DNA of 24,937 bases from JAKPKF01 sp964579365 (GCA_964579365.1 CAZOFW010000005.1:1-24937), one strand, 5' to 3'; positions 7,490 through 16,195 are shown, counted from the stretch's first letter. Translations and numbers: made by a program. The notes: generated by a model not told the origin, from the letters alone.

Positions 7490-8749
7490 TTAAATTTTAA
7501 TACTTATACCAGTTCTGTTTACTATCCTTGCAATATCTTTTGCCATCTCTTCACTAACTTCAATCCCCGTAGGAAGATTAATTATATATTTAGCACACAA
7601 CTCTGCTTTCATACAACTTGCTTTTATGTACCCTACTCTTTCAAAATTATCTGAAAGTGGAAATACTACAGAAGAGTACCATCTTCCACCGATTATCTTT
7701 TCTTTGGACAGTGCTACTAGAACCTCTGCAGGATTTGAAAGTAATACAGGGTATCTGAGCAGACATTTTGAATGTTTTTGAAATACAAAATCCTCTTTTA
7801 GCACTTCATCGTAAATTTTTGTTATCTTCTCTCTGTGTTCATCATATTTCCTAATTTTTGGTATTTGGTTAAGTAGTAAAGAAGCTTGATGGTTACTATA
7901 TCTTTTTATATCTCTTTGGCTACCTAGATCTTGAGATGCCTGTCTCTTTATCTTCCCTAAGAATCTGTACAAGAGAATTTTTAGCTTACCAATTGTGAGC
8001 CTCGGATAGAATCCGAATATGTTTTTGAAGTATTCACTTTTTATCTCTGCCCATTTGACTACGTATTCTGCATTGTATTTTGCCTCTTTCTCACTTTGCT
8101 CTGGGACTGCATCGTACAGGATAGAGAAAATCTTTGAGAAACTAGGACTCTTTACAACAACGAGACCTCCTTGGGTACTACTAATGCTTTTATCCTGGGC
8201 AAAACTAAACAGTCCAATATCTGAATACTTGAGAACTTCTCTGTTCGAGAGCAATGAGTGATGAGCACAGTCTTCAATTATGTGGATCTTCTCTTTTTCT
8301 TTTCTATCTATATTTGCTTCATCAACAATCTCCCTTACACTTTTTACATCAAGTAGATTGCCAAATGTATGTTGAAGGATTATTGCTCTTGTAAATTCGT
8401 TTATGTTGTTTCTTAGTTTGTCTATATCTGCATTGAAACTCTTTGGATCGATATCTACATATCTCGGTGTTGCTCCAAGCCAAAGAATAGGTGCTGGCAC
8501 TGCTATACAGGTAAATGCCTGGATAATAACCTCGTCCTTTGAAGATACACCCAATGCCCTTAGGGCAATGTATAGCGCGTCTCTTCCTCTGTTGAAAAGG
8601 AAAAATGGGCTATCTTTAAATATCTTTGATAACAGATCCTCTAAAACCATTCTTTCCTTAGAGACATCTACTACGCCGCTTGTAATTTTCTTCGCTAAAA
8701 GCAAATCGTCTTCCTGGATATTTGAATTAGAACTAATGAATACTGACAT
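7490..8749 (-). CDS. DegT/DnrJ/EryC1-type PLP-dependent aminotransferase
   Basis: 419 residues of the DegT family, which aminates keto-sugars or related substrates for cell-surface sugars. Pyridoxal-phosphate residues are visible: D160 in IIEDCAHH pairs with the cofactor nitrogen and K187 in FAQDKSISS forms the Schiff base. NRGRDALYIALRALG (about 53-67) and the EVIIQAFTCIAVPAPI stretch also fit. No sugar nucleotide genes are nearby, so the substrate is unknown. Its ATG shares one base with the upstream TAA (TAATG), suggesting translational coupling to the methyltransferase. The FemAB-like gene follows, so an envelope role is likely but inferred. Confidence 0.9.
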   Translation of the reverse strand: MSVFISSNSNIQEDDLLLAKKITSGVVDVSKERMVLEDLLSKIFKDSPFFLFNRGRDALYIALRALGVSSKDEVIIQAFTCIAVPAPILWLGATPRYVDIDPKSFNADIDKLRNNINEFTRAIILQHTFGNLLDVKSVREIVDEANIDRKEKEKIHIIEDCAHHSLLSNREVLKYSDIGLFSFAQDKSISSTQGGLVVVKSPSFSKIFSILYDAVPEQSEKEAKYNAEYVVKWAEIKSEYFKNIFGFYPRLTIGKLKILLYRFLGKIKRQASQDLGSQRDIKRYSNHQASLLLNQIPKIRKYDEHREKITKIYDEVLKEDFVFQKHSKCLLRYPVLLSNPAEVLVALSKEKIIGGRWYSSVVFPLSDNFERVGYIKASCMKAELCAKYIINLPTGIEVSEEMAKDIARIVNRTGISIKI

Positions 8750-9459
8750 TAGATTTTGTTGATTAAAAATAAGCAGGGTACATCATCCAGTCTAATCTTG
8801 TTTTTTCTCCATTTAACAATAGAATCAGTTTTTATGAATTCATTCTCTCCCATTATATTTTGTGCTACACAAAGATATGTATCGTCTTCACAAACTGAAA
8901 GAATATTTTCTAAAATCTTTTGGTTTCTGTATGGTGCTTCCATAAATATCTGGGTTTGACCTGTTCCTTTCGCAAAAACTTCTACGCTTCTAATTGCTTT
9001 TCTTAGATCTCTGTTCTCTTGTGGGAGATACCCGTTGAATGCAAAGTTCTGACCGTTAAGACCAGAAGCCATTAGAGCAAGAAAGATTGAAGATGGACCT
9101 GTAAAAGGTACAATCTTTATCCCATTTTTTTGCGCTACAATGACTAATCTATACCCCGGATCTGCAATTGATGGGACTCCTGCTTCAGACATCAAGCCCA
9201 TATCTTTGCCTTCTAACAAAGGTTTGAGCATTTCTTCAATTTCATACACCTTTGTATGTTCGTTTAATTCGAACATCTGTATATCTTGGATCTTTTTGCT
9301 TAACTCAACAGAAGAAAGGTGCTGTCTTGCTGTCTTGGCCTTTTCTACTACGAATATTTCAAGAGTTTTAACGATATCTAAATATGGAGGAAGAAGGACA
9401 TCCCTCATTGGAGCGTTTGTAATGGGGGTTGGAATTAGATAAAGGGTTCCTTTTTGCAT
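8749..9459 (-). CDS. RsmI-related SAM-dependent methyltransferase
   Basis: A 236-residue tetrapyrrole-methylase-fold protein of the RsmI/YraL group (COG0313-like). The opening GTLYLIPTPITNAP, the SEAGVPSIADPG motif, PFTGPSSIFLALMASGLNG and FMEAPYRNQKILENIL are all visible. RsmI methylates the 2'-hydroxyl of C1402 in 16S rRNA; this protein resembles the divergent subgroup with FVVEKAKTARQHL and LNEHT, so the same target is probable but not certain. ATG 9459 lies one base after the mutL stop (TAATATG) and is preferred over a TTG at 9477 inside mutL. Confidence 0.85.
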   Translation of the reverse strand: MQKGTLYLIPTPITNAPMRDVLLPPYLDIVKTLEIFVVEKAKTARQHLSSVELSKKIQDIQMFELNEHTKVYEIEEMLKPLLEGKDMGLMSEAGVPSIADPGYRLVIVAQKNGIKIVPFTGPSSIFLALMASGLNGQNFAFNGYLPQENRDLRKAIRSVEVFAKGTGQTQIFMEAPYRNQKILENILSVCEDDTYLCVAQNIMGENEFIKTDSIVKWRKNKIRLDDVPCLFLINKI

Positions 9460-9460
9460 A

Positions 9461-11218
9461 TTAATATGTTCTTTCAAAATTAGTATCTATCTTTTCTCTT
9501 GTCAATTTCCATATGGCTGGTCTCCCATGGGGGCAACTATATGGGTTCTCACAAGAGGAGAGCTCTTCAAAAAGATTTCTCATTTCCTCATAGTTTAGTT
9601 TCTGTCCAGATCTTATGCTCGTGTGACATGCCACAGTAGCAAGGATATCTTCCTTCTTTTTATTGAACTCCTTCTTAAGTGTATCTAAATTGTCTGAGAT
9701 TTCAAATATCTCTTTAAAAAGAGCCTCCGTATTGGCCGTAGACAGTACGGAAGGAAGCGAAAGGATATCTATCCCATACTCTTTAACATCATATTCGATA
9801 CCAATATCTTGGAAGAAGGATTTGAATTCCTCCAAGAATAATCTCTCTTCTTTGGAAAAAATTAAGGAAGTTGGAACTAGGAGGCTCTGAATATCTAACG
9901 GTCTCTCTTCTCGTTTTTGTATTTTCTCAAAATTGATTCTCTCGGCTGCTGCGTGTTGATCTATGACCCAGAGTCGTTCATCTACAAATTCTATAACAAT
10001 GTATTTATCAAATATTTGAAAGATATTTCTAATTGCATCTCCTTCTTCTGAAACTGTAAGGGCTTCTTTTGAGAACAACAGGCTATCTTTTATTGAGCTG
10101 TACTGTTTGTCAAATTTAATCTCACGAGTAGTGTATTCTTTACTCTCAGATGATGAGTTGAATGATTCTCTTCTTTGAGCTATTGGTGATGAAGTAGAAT
10201 CAATTTGGAAAGAGAGCTCCTTGTTTAATGCATGTTTTACAGCTTCTTCAATTGCAGAATATATTCTAAATGGATTTTCAAAACGAATCTCTTCCTTTCT
10301 TGGATGAACATTTACATCTACTAATTCAGGATTAATGTCGATATTAATGTAAAAATTAACCTTCTCTCCAAATGGTAAATATCTCGAGTATCCCTCGTAA
10401 ACTGCTCTCATTATTCCTCTGTCCATAACTGGTCTTCCATTAACGAAAACTAGTTGTTTCGTATTCTTGCTCTTGTGTGAAGAGGGATGTCCGGAGTAAC
10501 CATTAATTCTTATGCCGTTACCATCGTATTTAATCTCAACTAATTCATCGTCTCCATATATCTCTGCCACTCTTTCTTTACATATCTCTCCTGCTTTATG
10601 CTTAGATATGGCATCTAATGAGAGTACTTCTTTTCCATCTTTCTCAAGTTTAAAGGATATATTTGGGTACACAACAAAATATCTATTTAGTAGTTCATAG
10701 ATCTTCCTGTATTCTGTTGGAGCAGATTTCAAATATTTTCTTCTTGCTGGGATATTGTAAAAGAGATTTTCTACTCTTACTGTCGTTCCTTGCTCTTTAG
10801 CTGCACTTCTAACATCGCTTTGGCCCTTTTCATTAAACATAATTATGTTCCCGATTCCTTCATCTTCATATTTAGAGATTACATGTACCTTAGAAACAGA
10901 AGTTATTGTGGAGAGAGCCTCTCCTCGAAAACCCATACTCAGAAGAGTATTTAGATCTTCAATCCTATTAATCTTTGATGTTGTATGTGGAAGAAATATC
11001 TCTGGTAAATTTCTCTTTGGAATTCCAACACCGTTATCACTAATCTCTATTAATTCTAGCCCACCCTCTTTTACCTTTATCTCTATTCTGTCTGCCTTTG
11101 CATCTATTGCATTGTCTAGTAACTCCTTAACGACTGAAGCGGGTCTTTCAACAACCTCTCCGGCAGCTATCTGGTTAACAACCTCTTGAGATAATTTGTT
11201 TAATACTGGTTTTGACAT
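9461..11218 (-). CDS. mutL: DNA mismatch repair protein MutL (endonuclease type)
   Basis: 585 residues. The N-terminal GHKL ATPase carries ELLDNAIDA (33-40, with E32), DNGVGIP (61-67) and GFRGEAL (96-102). The C-terminal domain has the complete nicking motif DQHA-x2-E-x4-E (D420 to E431), with the companion metal motifs ACHTSIRSG (530-538) and CPHGRP (562-567). QSLLVP (444-449) fits the beta-clamp binding motif QxxLxP known in MutL. It should therefore nick DNA like Bacillus MutL, as expected in bacteria without MutH. mutS is not in the window. The promoter TGTTAAAAT ends six bases before ATG, so the message is probably leaderless. First gene of a four-gene minus-strand run. Confidence 0.96.
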   Translation of the reverse strand: MSKPVLNKLSQEVVNQIAAGEVVERPASVVKELLDNAIDAKADRIEIKVKEGGLELIEISDNGVGIPKRNLPEIFLPHTTSKINRIEDLNTLLSMGFRGEALSTITSVSKVHVISKYEDEGIGNIIMFNEKGQSDVRSAAKEQGTTVRVENLFYNIPARRKYLKSAPTEYRKIYELLNRYFVVYPNISFKLEKDGKEVLSLDAISKHKAGEICKERVAEIYGDDELVEIKYDGNGIRINGYSGHPSSHKSKNTKQLVFVNGRPVMDRGIMRAVYEGYSRYLPFGEKVNFYINIDINPELVDVNVHPRKEEIRFENPFRIYSAIEEAVKHALNKELSFQIDSTSSPIAQRRESFNSSSESKEYTTREIKFDKQYSSIKDSLLFSKEALTVSEEGDAIRNIFQIFDKYIVIEFVDERLWVIDQHAAAERINFEKIQKREERPLDIQSLLVPTSLIFSKEERLFLEEFKSFFQDIGIEYDVKEYGIDILSLPSVLSTANTEALFKEIFEISDNLDTLKKEFNKKKEDILATVACHTSIRSGQKLNYEEMRNLFEELSSCENPYSCPHGRPAIWKLTREKIDTNFERTY

Positions 11219-11224
11219 GTCTTT

Positions 11225-11233
11225 ATTTTAACA
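11225..11233 (-). promoter_or_regulatory. mutL promoter, leaderless type
   Basis: On the minus strand TGTTAAAAT is an extended -10 (TG-N-TAAAAT). Exactly six bases separate it from ATG 11218, so RNA should begin at or next to the start codon. It lies back to back with the uvrB promoter. Confidence 0.6.
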
Positions 11234-11245
11234 CATCCACATATC

Positions 11246-11254
11246 TGCTAAAAT
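11246..11254 (+). promoter_or_regulatory. uvrB promoter, leaderless type
   Basis: TGCTAAAAT is an extended -10, identical to that of tRNA-Pro. It ends six bases before ATG 11261, predicting a leaderless message. The -35 area is occupied by the mutL promoter. Confidence 0.6.
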
Positions 11255-11260
11255 CTCTCT

Positions 11261-13225
11261 ATGGCAACATTCAAACTTGAAAGTAAATATCTTGCATCTG
11301 AAGATCAGAAGATAGCTGTTAATACCCTCCTAGAGGGCATACAGAAGGGTAACGAGAAACAGACTCTCCTTGGTGTAACTGGCTCTGGAAAAACTTTTGT
11401 TATGGCAAATATCATAAAAGAATTAAATAGACCTACATTAATACTCTCACACAACAAAACTTTAGCAGCACAACTGTATGAGGAATTTAAAGAATTTTTC
11501 CCTCAAAGTTCAGTAAAATACTTTGTTTCTTACTACGATTACTACCAACCAGAGGCATATATCCCTTCTAGAGATTTGTATATTGAAAAGGAATCTGAAG
11601 TTAACAAACAGATTGAAAATTTGAGATTTGGAGCAATGAATTCTGCATTAACAAGACGAGATACCATAGTAGTTGCATCTGTATCCTGTATCTACAATAT
11701 CGGCAATCCAGAAAATTACGAGAACAAATCCCTTTCTTTGTTTGTTGGACAAAACATTGATCTGTCAGAGATATCTAGAACTCTTGTAGAGATGAGATAC
11801 GATAGAGATTCGTACGACTTCACTACTGGAGCATTCAGAATCAATGGAGATATTTTAGAGATATTCCCTCCGTATGAGGAGTATTCCATCCGTATAGAAC
11901 TTTTTGGAAATACAATAGAGAATATTTCTAAGATTGAACCGATATCTAAACATAAGATTTCGGATGTAAAAGAAATTTTAATCTTTCCAGCCACTTCTTT
12001 AGTCTATTCAAAAGATGTTATACAAAATGCTGTCGAGATGATACAACAAGATCTAGTAAAGAGAACAACATTCTTGAAGAATATTGGCAAAGAAATGGAG
12101 GCATACAGATTGGAACAGAAGACAAATTACGACATTGAGATGCTCAGAGAGGTCGGTTATTGTAAAAGCATGGAGAACTATTCAATATATTTTGATGGTA
12201 GGAAAACTGGAGAACCACCATACACTCTCCTAGATTACTTTCCAGATGATTACCTAATGTTCGTAGATGAATCACATATTACAATTCCACAGGTTGGGGG
12301 AATGTACAATGGTGACAAAGCTAGGAAAGATAATTTAATTGAATATGGGTTTAGATTGCCATCTGCAAGAGATAACAGGCCGTTGAATTTTAACGAATTT
12401 GAGAAGAAACAGAAAACAACAATATATGTTTCTGCTACACCAAATGAGTATGAGATACGCAAGAGTAACAATCATGTCACAGAGCTCCTTACAAGACCTA
12501 CAGGCCTACTGGATCCTGTGATTGACATTAGGCGTACTGAAGGACAGATAGATGATGTAATAACTGAAATTACAAAGAATGTTGCTAAGAAACAAAGAGT
12601 ACTTGTTACCACATTAACCAAAAGAATGGCAGAAGATTTAACCTCCTACCTTAAAGATTTGGATATTAAAGTTCAATATTTGCATTCAGATATTGATACC
12701 ATTGAGAGAGTAGATATCCTGAGAGACCTAAGACTTGGAGAATATGATGTACTTGTTGGTATTAACCTCTTAAGAGAGGGAATAGATCTTCCAGAGGTAT
12801 CCTTGATCTTAATCTTAGATGCGGACAAAGAAGGTTTCTTGCGTTCAAAAACAAGCCTTGTACAAACAATTGGAAGAGCTGCAAGACACGTTGAGGGAAG
12901 AGTTGTTATGTACGCAGACAAGATTACTGAAAGTATGCAATTTGCTATCGATGAAACAAACCGAAGAAGGAAATACCAGGAAGAATACAACCAGAAATTC
13001 GGTATTACCCCCACCTCGATTTCAAAAGAAATTAGAGGTAGACTAGTAGAGGAAGATGAGAGTCTGGTTAATGATGACGACTATGTGGAGAAGCTAGATA
13101 CCAAACAAAAAAGACTCGCAATTAAAGATTTAGAACAGAAAATGTTACTTGCTGCAGATAGTTTAAATTTTGAGAAAGCAGCTACTCTGAGAGATAGAAT
13201 AAAAGAAATTAAATCTAATTTGTAA
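11261..13225 (+). CDS. uvrB: Excinuclease ABC subunit B
   Basis: 654 residues. UvrB is the damage-verifying helicase-like subunit of nucleotide excision repair, loaded by UvrA and then bound by UvrC. Walker A is GVTGSGKT (38-45). The beta-hairpin region follows SYYDYYQPEAYIP. The Walker B-like motif is FVDESH, and motif VI lies in QTIGRAARH. The C-terminal UVR domain, LNFEKAATLRDRIKEI (about 638-653), is the UvrC contact. Full family length and all motifs present. uvrC is in the same window on the other strand. A patatin-like gene follows 10 bases after the stop, so uvrB heads a three-gene run. Confidence 0.97.
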   Translation: MATFKLESKYLASEDQKIAVNTLLEGIQKGNEKQTLLGVTGSGKTFVMANIIKELNRPTLILSHNKTLAAQLYEEFKEFFPQSSVKYFVSYYDYYQPEAYIPSRDLYIEKESEVNKQIENLRFGAMNSALTRRDTIVVASVSCIYNIGNPENYENKSLSLFVGQNIDLSEISRTLVEMRYDRDSYDFTTGAFRINGDILEIFPPYEEYSIRIELFGNTIENISKIEPISKHKISDVKEILIFPATSLVYSKDVIQNAVEMIQQDLVKRTTFLKNIGKEMEAYRLEQKTNYDIEMLREVGYCKSMENYSIYFDGRKTGEPPYTLLDYFPDDYLMFVDESHITIPQVGGMYNGDKARKDNLIEYGFRLPSARDNRPLNFNEFEKKQKTTIYVSATPNEYEIRKSNNHVTELLTRPTGLLDPVIDIRRTEGQIDDVITEITKNVAKKQRVLVTTLTKRMAEDLTSYLKDLDIKVQYLHSDIDTIERVDILRDLRLGEYDVLVGINLLREGIDLPEVSLILILDADKEGFLRSKTSLVQTIGRAARHVEGRVVMYADKITESMQFAIDETNRRRKYQEEYNQKFGITPTSISKEIRGRLVEEDESLVNDDDYVEKLDTKQKRLAIKDLEQKMLLAADSLNFEKAATLRDRIKEIKSNL

Positions 13226-13235
13226 CAATATACCA

Positions 13236-14027
13236 ATGGGATTGTTTAGAAGAAAAATCGGGTTAGCACTTGGTGCCGGTGGAGCAAAAGGAATTGCACA
13301 TATTGGAGTACTTAAAGCACTAGAGATGAACAACATTGGAATAGATTATGTAACAGGAACAAGTATTGGTGCCTTAATTGGTGGCCTTTATGCCTTAACT
13401 AAAGATATCGGTTTAATTGAAAGTATCTCCTACCGAACCCAAACAAAGGAATTTGTTCAGTCTTTTTCCGACCCATCACTCCGCTCTGGACTTTTCAAAG
13501 GGAACAAAGTTCTAGACCTTTTCTCAGATTACATCAATGAAGATACTCTCATACAAGATACTAAAATACCGTTTGCAGTTGTTACTGTTGATTTGAAAAC
13601 TGGAGAAAGAATTGTTCTAAAAGAGGGAAGTCTTAAAGAAGCAATCCGTGCGAGTATATCCCTACCAATCCTCTTTGATCCCTTAGAACATGAAGACCAT
13701 CTCCTTGTTGATGGAGCTTTAATAGAGGCAGTTCCAATTGAGACGGCGAAAGAAATGGGTGCACAAAGAGTAATTGGGGTAAATCTATACACTAATCATA
13801 TAAGGAAGGAAATTAAAAAGGATTTATCTATGATTGATGTCGCAAGATATTCCATAGATATCGCATTACACTCTATCGCGGTACAGAATATGAGAAATGC
13901 AGATGTTCAATTAAACATTCCAGTTAGAGATATACTCTTAACCGAGCTTGCAAAAGATCCAAGTGAATACATTAAACTAGGGTATGATACTACTTTAGAA
14001 CATATTAAAGAATTAAAACGATTATAG
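13236..14027 (+). CDS. Patatin-like phospholipase (RssA type)
   Basis: 263 residues with a Ser-Asp catalytic dyad. The oxyanion loop is GAGGAKG (13-19), nucleophile S43 in GTSIG and D159 in the DGA motif. These are the canonical patatin elements, so it is probably an active lipid acyl hydrolase. There is no signal peptide or membrane helix. Length matches bacterial RssA-like proteins. It lies between uvrB and an antiporter in a tightly packed run with 10- and 4-base gaps. No link to repair is evident. Substrate unknown. Confidence 0.92.
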   Translation: MGLFRRKIGLALGAGGAKGIAHIGVLKALEMNNIGIDYVTGTSIGALIGGLYALTKDIGLIESISYRTQTKEFVQSFSDPSLRSGLFKGNKVLDLFSDYINEDTLIQDTKIPFAVVTVDLKTGERIVLKEGSLKEAIRASISLPILFDPLEHEDHLLVDGALIEAVPIETAKEMGAQRVIGVNLYTNHIRKEIKKDLSMIDVARYSIDIALHSIAVQNMRNADVQLNIPVRDILLTELAKDPSEYIKLGYDTTLEHIKELKRL

Positions 14028-14031
14028 CCAT

Positions 14032-14964
14032 ATGTCTACATTTATTAACATTCTTGTCTTATTACTTTCCCTCGTTGCACTAGTAAAAGGCTCTGGGATA
14101 TTTGTAAAACAAGCTTCTGCCATTGCAAGAAGATATCGAATACCAGAATTTCTAATTGGAATTACCATTGTGGCAATGGGCACATCATTGCCCGAGTTAA
14201 TAATTAGTGTTTTTGCGGCTGTACAGGGTAATGCTACCATAACAATTACAAGTGTATTGGGAAGCAGTATCGCAAATATTGGATTTATCATGGCGATAAC
14301 AGCTATATTTGGAGCAGTATTTATTCAACGAAAAACTCTTAAGTTTGATATCCCGCTTTCTGTCTCAAGTGTCCTGCTGTTTCTTCTAATCTTGTATCTC
14401 TCAAAAGGCTTAATAACATGGGTTTACGGAGCAGTCCTTATCGCTCTTTTTGTGGGTTATTTCCTTTTTAGATATTTTAAACTCAGACATGAAGAGGAAT
14501 ACAATTCAATTCCTAACCATACAAGAATATCAATACCTTTCTTACTACTCGGTTTGTTACTGTTATCTGTTGGTGGGAAATTTTGTGTTGATTCTGCCAT
14601 TGACCTTGCCAATCTTCTTAATATCTCTGAAGGATTCATTGGATTTACAATCCTTTCAGTAGGTTCCTCACTACCAGAGTTGATTGTATCTGTGATTGCT
14701 CTAAGAAAGAAACATTATGGATTAAGTCTCGGGAATATTGTAGGTTCCAACTTCTTTAATCTCTTCCTAGTGCTTGGAGTATCTTCAACGATTATCGATT
14801 TACCTTTCAATGAATATCTTCCAGAGTTAGGAATACTTTTAGCATATAATGTAGCACTAATAACAGCTTCATTTATTGGAAAGAAATATTACATTAGTAA
14901 ACTTGAAGGATTTCTGCTCTTAGTGTCATACCTCATGCTTCTTGTATACCTGTTCTACAAATAA
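14032..14964 (+). CDS. Calcium/sodium antiporter (CaCA family, YrbG-like)
   Basis: 310 residues, almost entirely hydrophobic, with about ten membrane helices in two homologous halves. Both alpha-repeats are seen: GTSLPELIISV (50-60) with a following GNATITITSVLGSSIAN, and GSSLPELIVSV near 206-216 with GNIVGSNFFN. The acidic residues in the SLPE motifs bind cations in this family. It likely exchanges Ca2+ for Na+ or K+ across the membrane; ion preference cannot be read from sequence. It starts 4 bases after the patatin gene and ends 6 bases before the tRNA-Gln on the other strand. Confidence 0.93.
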   Translation: MSTFINILVLLLSLVALVKGSGIFVKQASAIARRYRIPEFLIGITIVAMGTSLPELIISVFAAVQGNATITITSVLGSSIANIGFIMAITAIFGAVFIQRKTLKFDIPLSVSSVLLFLLILYLSKGLITWVYGAVLIALFVGYFLFRYFKLRHEEEYNSIPNHTRISIPFLLLGLLLLSVGGKFCVDSAIDLANLLNISEGFIGFTILSVGSSLPELIVSVIALRKKHYGLSLGNIVGSNFFNLFLVLGVSSTIIDLPFNEYLPELGILLAYNVALITASFIGKKYYISKLEGFLLLVSYLMLLVYLFYK

Positions 14965-14970
14965 CAAAAA

Positions 14971-15041
14971 TTGCGGGACATAGATTCGAACTATGATTCT
15001 CGGCTTCAAAGGCCGGTGTCCTACCATTAGACGATCCCGCA
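14971..15041 (-). tRNA. tRNA-Gln (anticodon TTG)
   Basis: 71 bases on the minus strand. Acceptor TGCGGGA/TCCCGCA has the U1-A72 pair typical of tRNA-Gln, with T8 in place. D-arm GTC-GAC, anticodon loop CTTTGAA (anticodon TTG at 15009-15007), T-arm CATAG-TTCGAAT-CTATG. The discriminator is A14971 and no CCA follows (TTT instead), so a CCA-adding enzyme is needed. The top pair of the anticodon stem is a C27-A43 mismatch. A T-rich tail follows on the minus strand. Confidence 0.93.
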
Positions 15042-15052
15042 CTGCAGCCTAG

Positions 15053-15058
15053 ATTATA
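15053..15058 (-). promoter_or_regulatory. -10 box of tRNA-Gln
   Basis: Minus-strand TATAAT, perfect consensus, ends 11 bases before the mature tRNA 5' end. The -35 is weak (TTATTT at best spacing). Confidence 0.55.
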
Positions 15059-15060
15059 CA

Positions 15061-15075
15061 ACAAGTTATACTTGT
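15061..15075. promoter_or_regulatory. Operator-like palindrome over a -10 box
   Basis: ACAAGT-TAT-ACTTGT is a perfect inverted repeat. It contains TATACT (15067-15072), a -10 box for the plus-strand gene starting near 15083, and lies directly upstream of the minus-strand tRNA-Gln -10. A binding protein here could affect both. The regulatory role is inference. Confidence 0.45.
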
Positions 15076-15082
15076 AAATAAA

Positions 15083-16195
15083 ATGTTCTTCCATGATAAT
15101 AAACATATGAAGATTTTCCAGAAAAAGAAAACGGTAGATAAGAATATATATATGCCAAAAAAACAGGGTAGAGAAGATATTGCACGAAGAAGAAAAAAAC
15201 GACATTCCATCTTTAAGAAAAACAGCCGAAATATCAAAAAGAAGAAAGGAGCTCTTCCAAGGGGTTTCTTCTATGCACTGCTTGTATTGCTTTTCATTGG
15301 TATTGCATATTTGGCTGTAATATATATTAATCAATTGAGAAGTACAGATGGAACAAGTGAGTACGACAATGTAATGATTCTTGGAATTAAAGATGTCCCC
15401 GTATATCCAGAAGCTACATTCATCTTCCAAAACACAATAGAAGAGCCCTCAGTTTCTAAATTTCTTAGCGAAGGGAATTCTGCATACAGATTACCCCTTA
15501 ATACATCTACTAACGATGTTGTTCAATTCTACAATAAAAAGCTTCCTGAACATGGCTGGGCATTTGTACTTTCCGTTTCTGTTGGTTCTGAGGATATGAA
15601 ATATGGTGAGTACTGGGTAAAAGAAGGCAGAGGATTAAGAATATACTCTAAATTTAATGACGTTTGGTACCAAACAATAACAGTTGAAGAAGCACAAACA
15701 GGATTGGCTTTGGAAGTTAAGGAGGAAATAGCGAGAAATCTATTACTTGCAGACAGTAATACGCAAGATCTACTTCCAGATTTCCCATGGATAATTGAAA
15801 TCCCAAAAGAGTATGTTATCTCCTACACAGTTTCATCTTACAAGAATGAATCTACTGTTACTTTCAGAAAGCTCGGCTCTTCAGAAACAATATCTCTTAC
15901 GCCTGTAGCTAGTAGATATGGTAAGGCTTTTGATTATATCCTCAACGACTATGTTAAAGAGCTTAATACAAAAGATAAAACAAAATGGGGTGTAAAGAAT
16001 ACCTTCATAATATCTACAAACACAGGAAGTGGTTTAAGAGGTAGTATAGGCTACGATGATGTACTGCGAGAGGTAGCTGTAATTCCAAACCCTTACAATA
16101 ATATAGCTTATGTGCTGGATAGTAATGTATATAAAGGAGATTTCTTTCAGTATGTTCTGAGTAATCTTGAACCACAGGATAAAACTAAGTATTAA
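15083..16195 (+). CDS. Single-pass membrane protein of unknown function
   Basis: I do not recognise a family with confidence. From ATG 15083 it has 370 residues: a strongly basic cytoplasmic N-terminus (about 1-58, many K and R), one membrane helix (61-82), then a soluble, probably external domain. Within that domain, VPVYPEATFIFQ and DVVQFYNKKLPEHGWAF resemble a pattern found in small surface domains, where a short helix precedes a GW turn. No cysteines or obvious catalytic motif in the external part. Other in-frame starts are ATG 15107 and ATG 15152; the first is closest to the predicted transcript start near 15079. The 3' end overlaps convergent uvrC by 11 bases. Confidence 0.8.
   Translation: MFFHDNKHMKIFQKKKTVDKNIYMPKKQGREDIARRRKKRHSIFKKNSRNIKKKKGALPRGFFYALLVLLFIGIAYLAVIYINQLRSTDGTSEYDNVMILGIKDVPVYPEATFIFQNTIEEPSVSKFLSEGNSAYRLPLNTSTNDVVQFYNKKLPEHGWAFVLSVSVGSEDMKYGEYWVKEGRGLRIYSKFNDVWYQTITVEEAQTGLALEVKEEIARNLLLADSNTQDLLPDFPWIIEIPKEYVISYTVSSYKNESTVTFRKLGSSETISLTPVASRYGKAFDYILNDYVKELNTKDKTKWGVKNTFIISTNTGSGLRGSIGYDDVLREVAVIPNPYNNIAYVLDSNVYKGDFFQYVLSNLEPQDKTKY

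Noticed and set aside
13505..13520. Second copy of the lexA palindrome (TCTAGACC)
   Set aside because: Only eight bases match, it is inside the patatin-like coding region, and no promoter is nearby.
14933..15430. 165-codon minus-strand open frame
   Set aside because: It runs through the tRNA-Gln gene and antisense to the membrane-protein gene, and its translation shows no family features.
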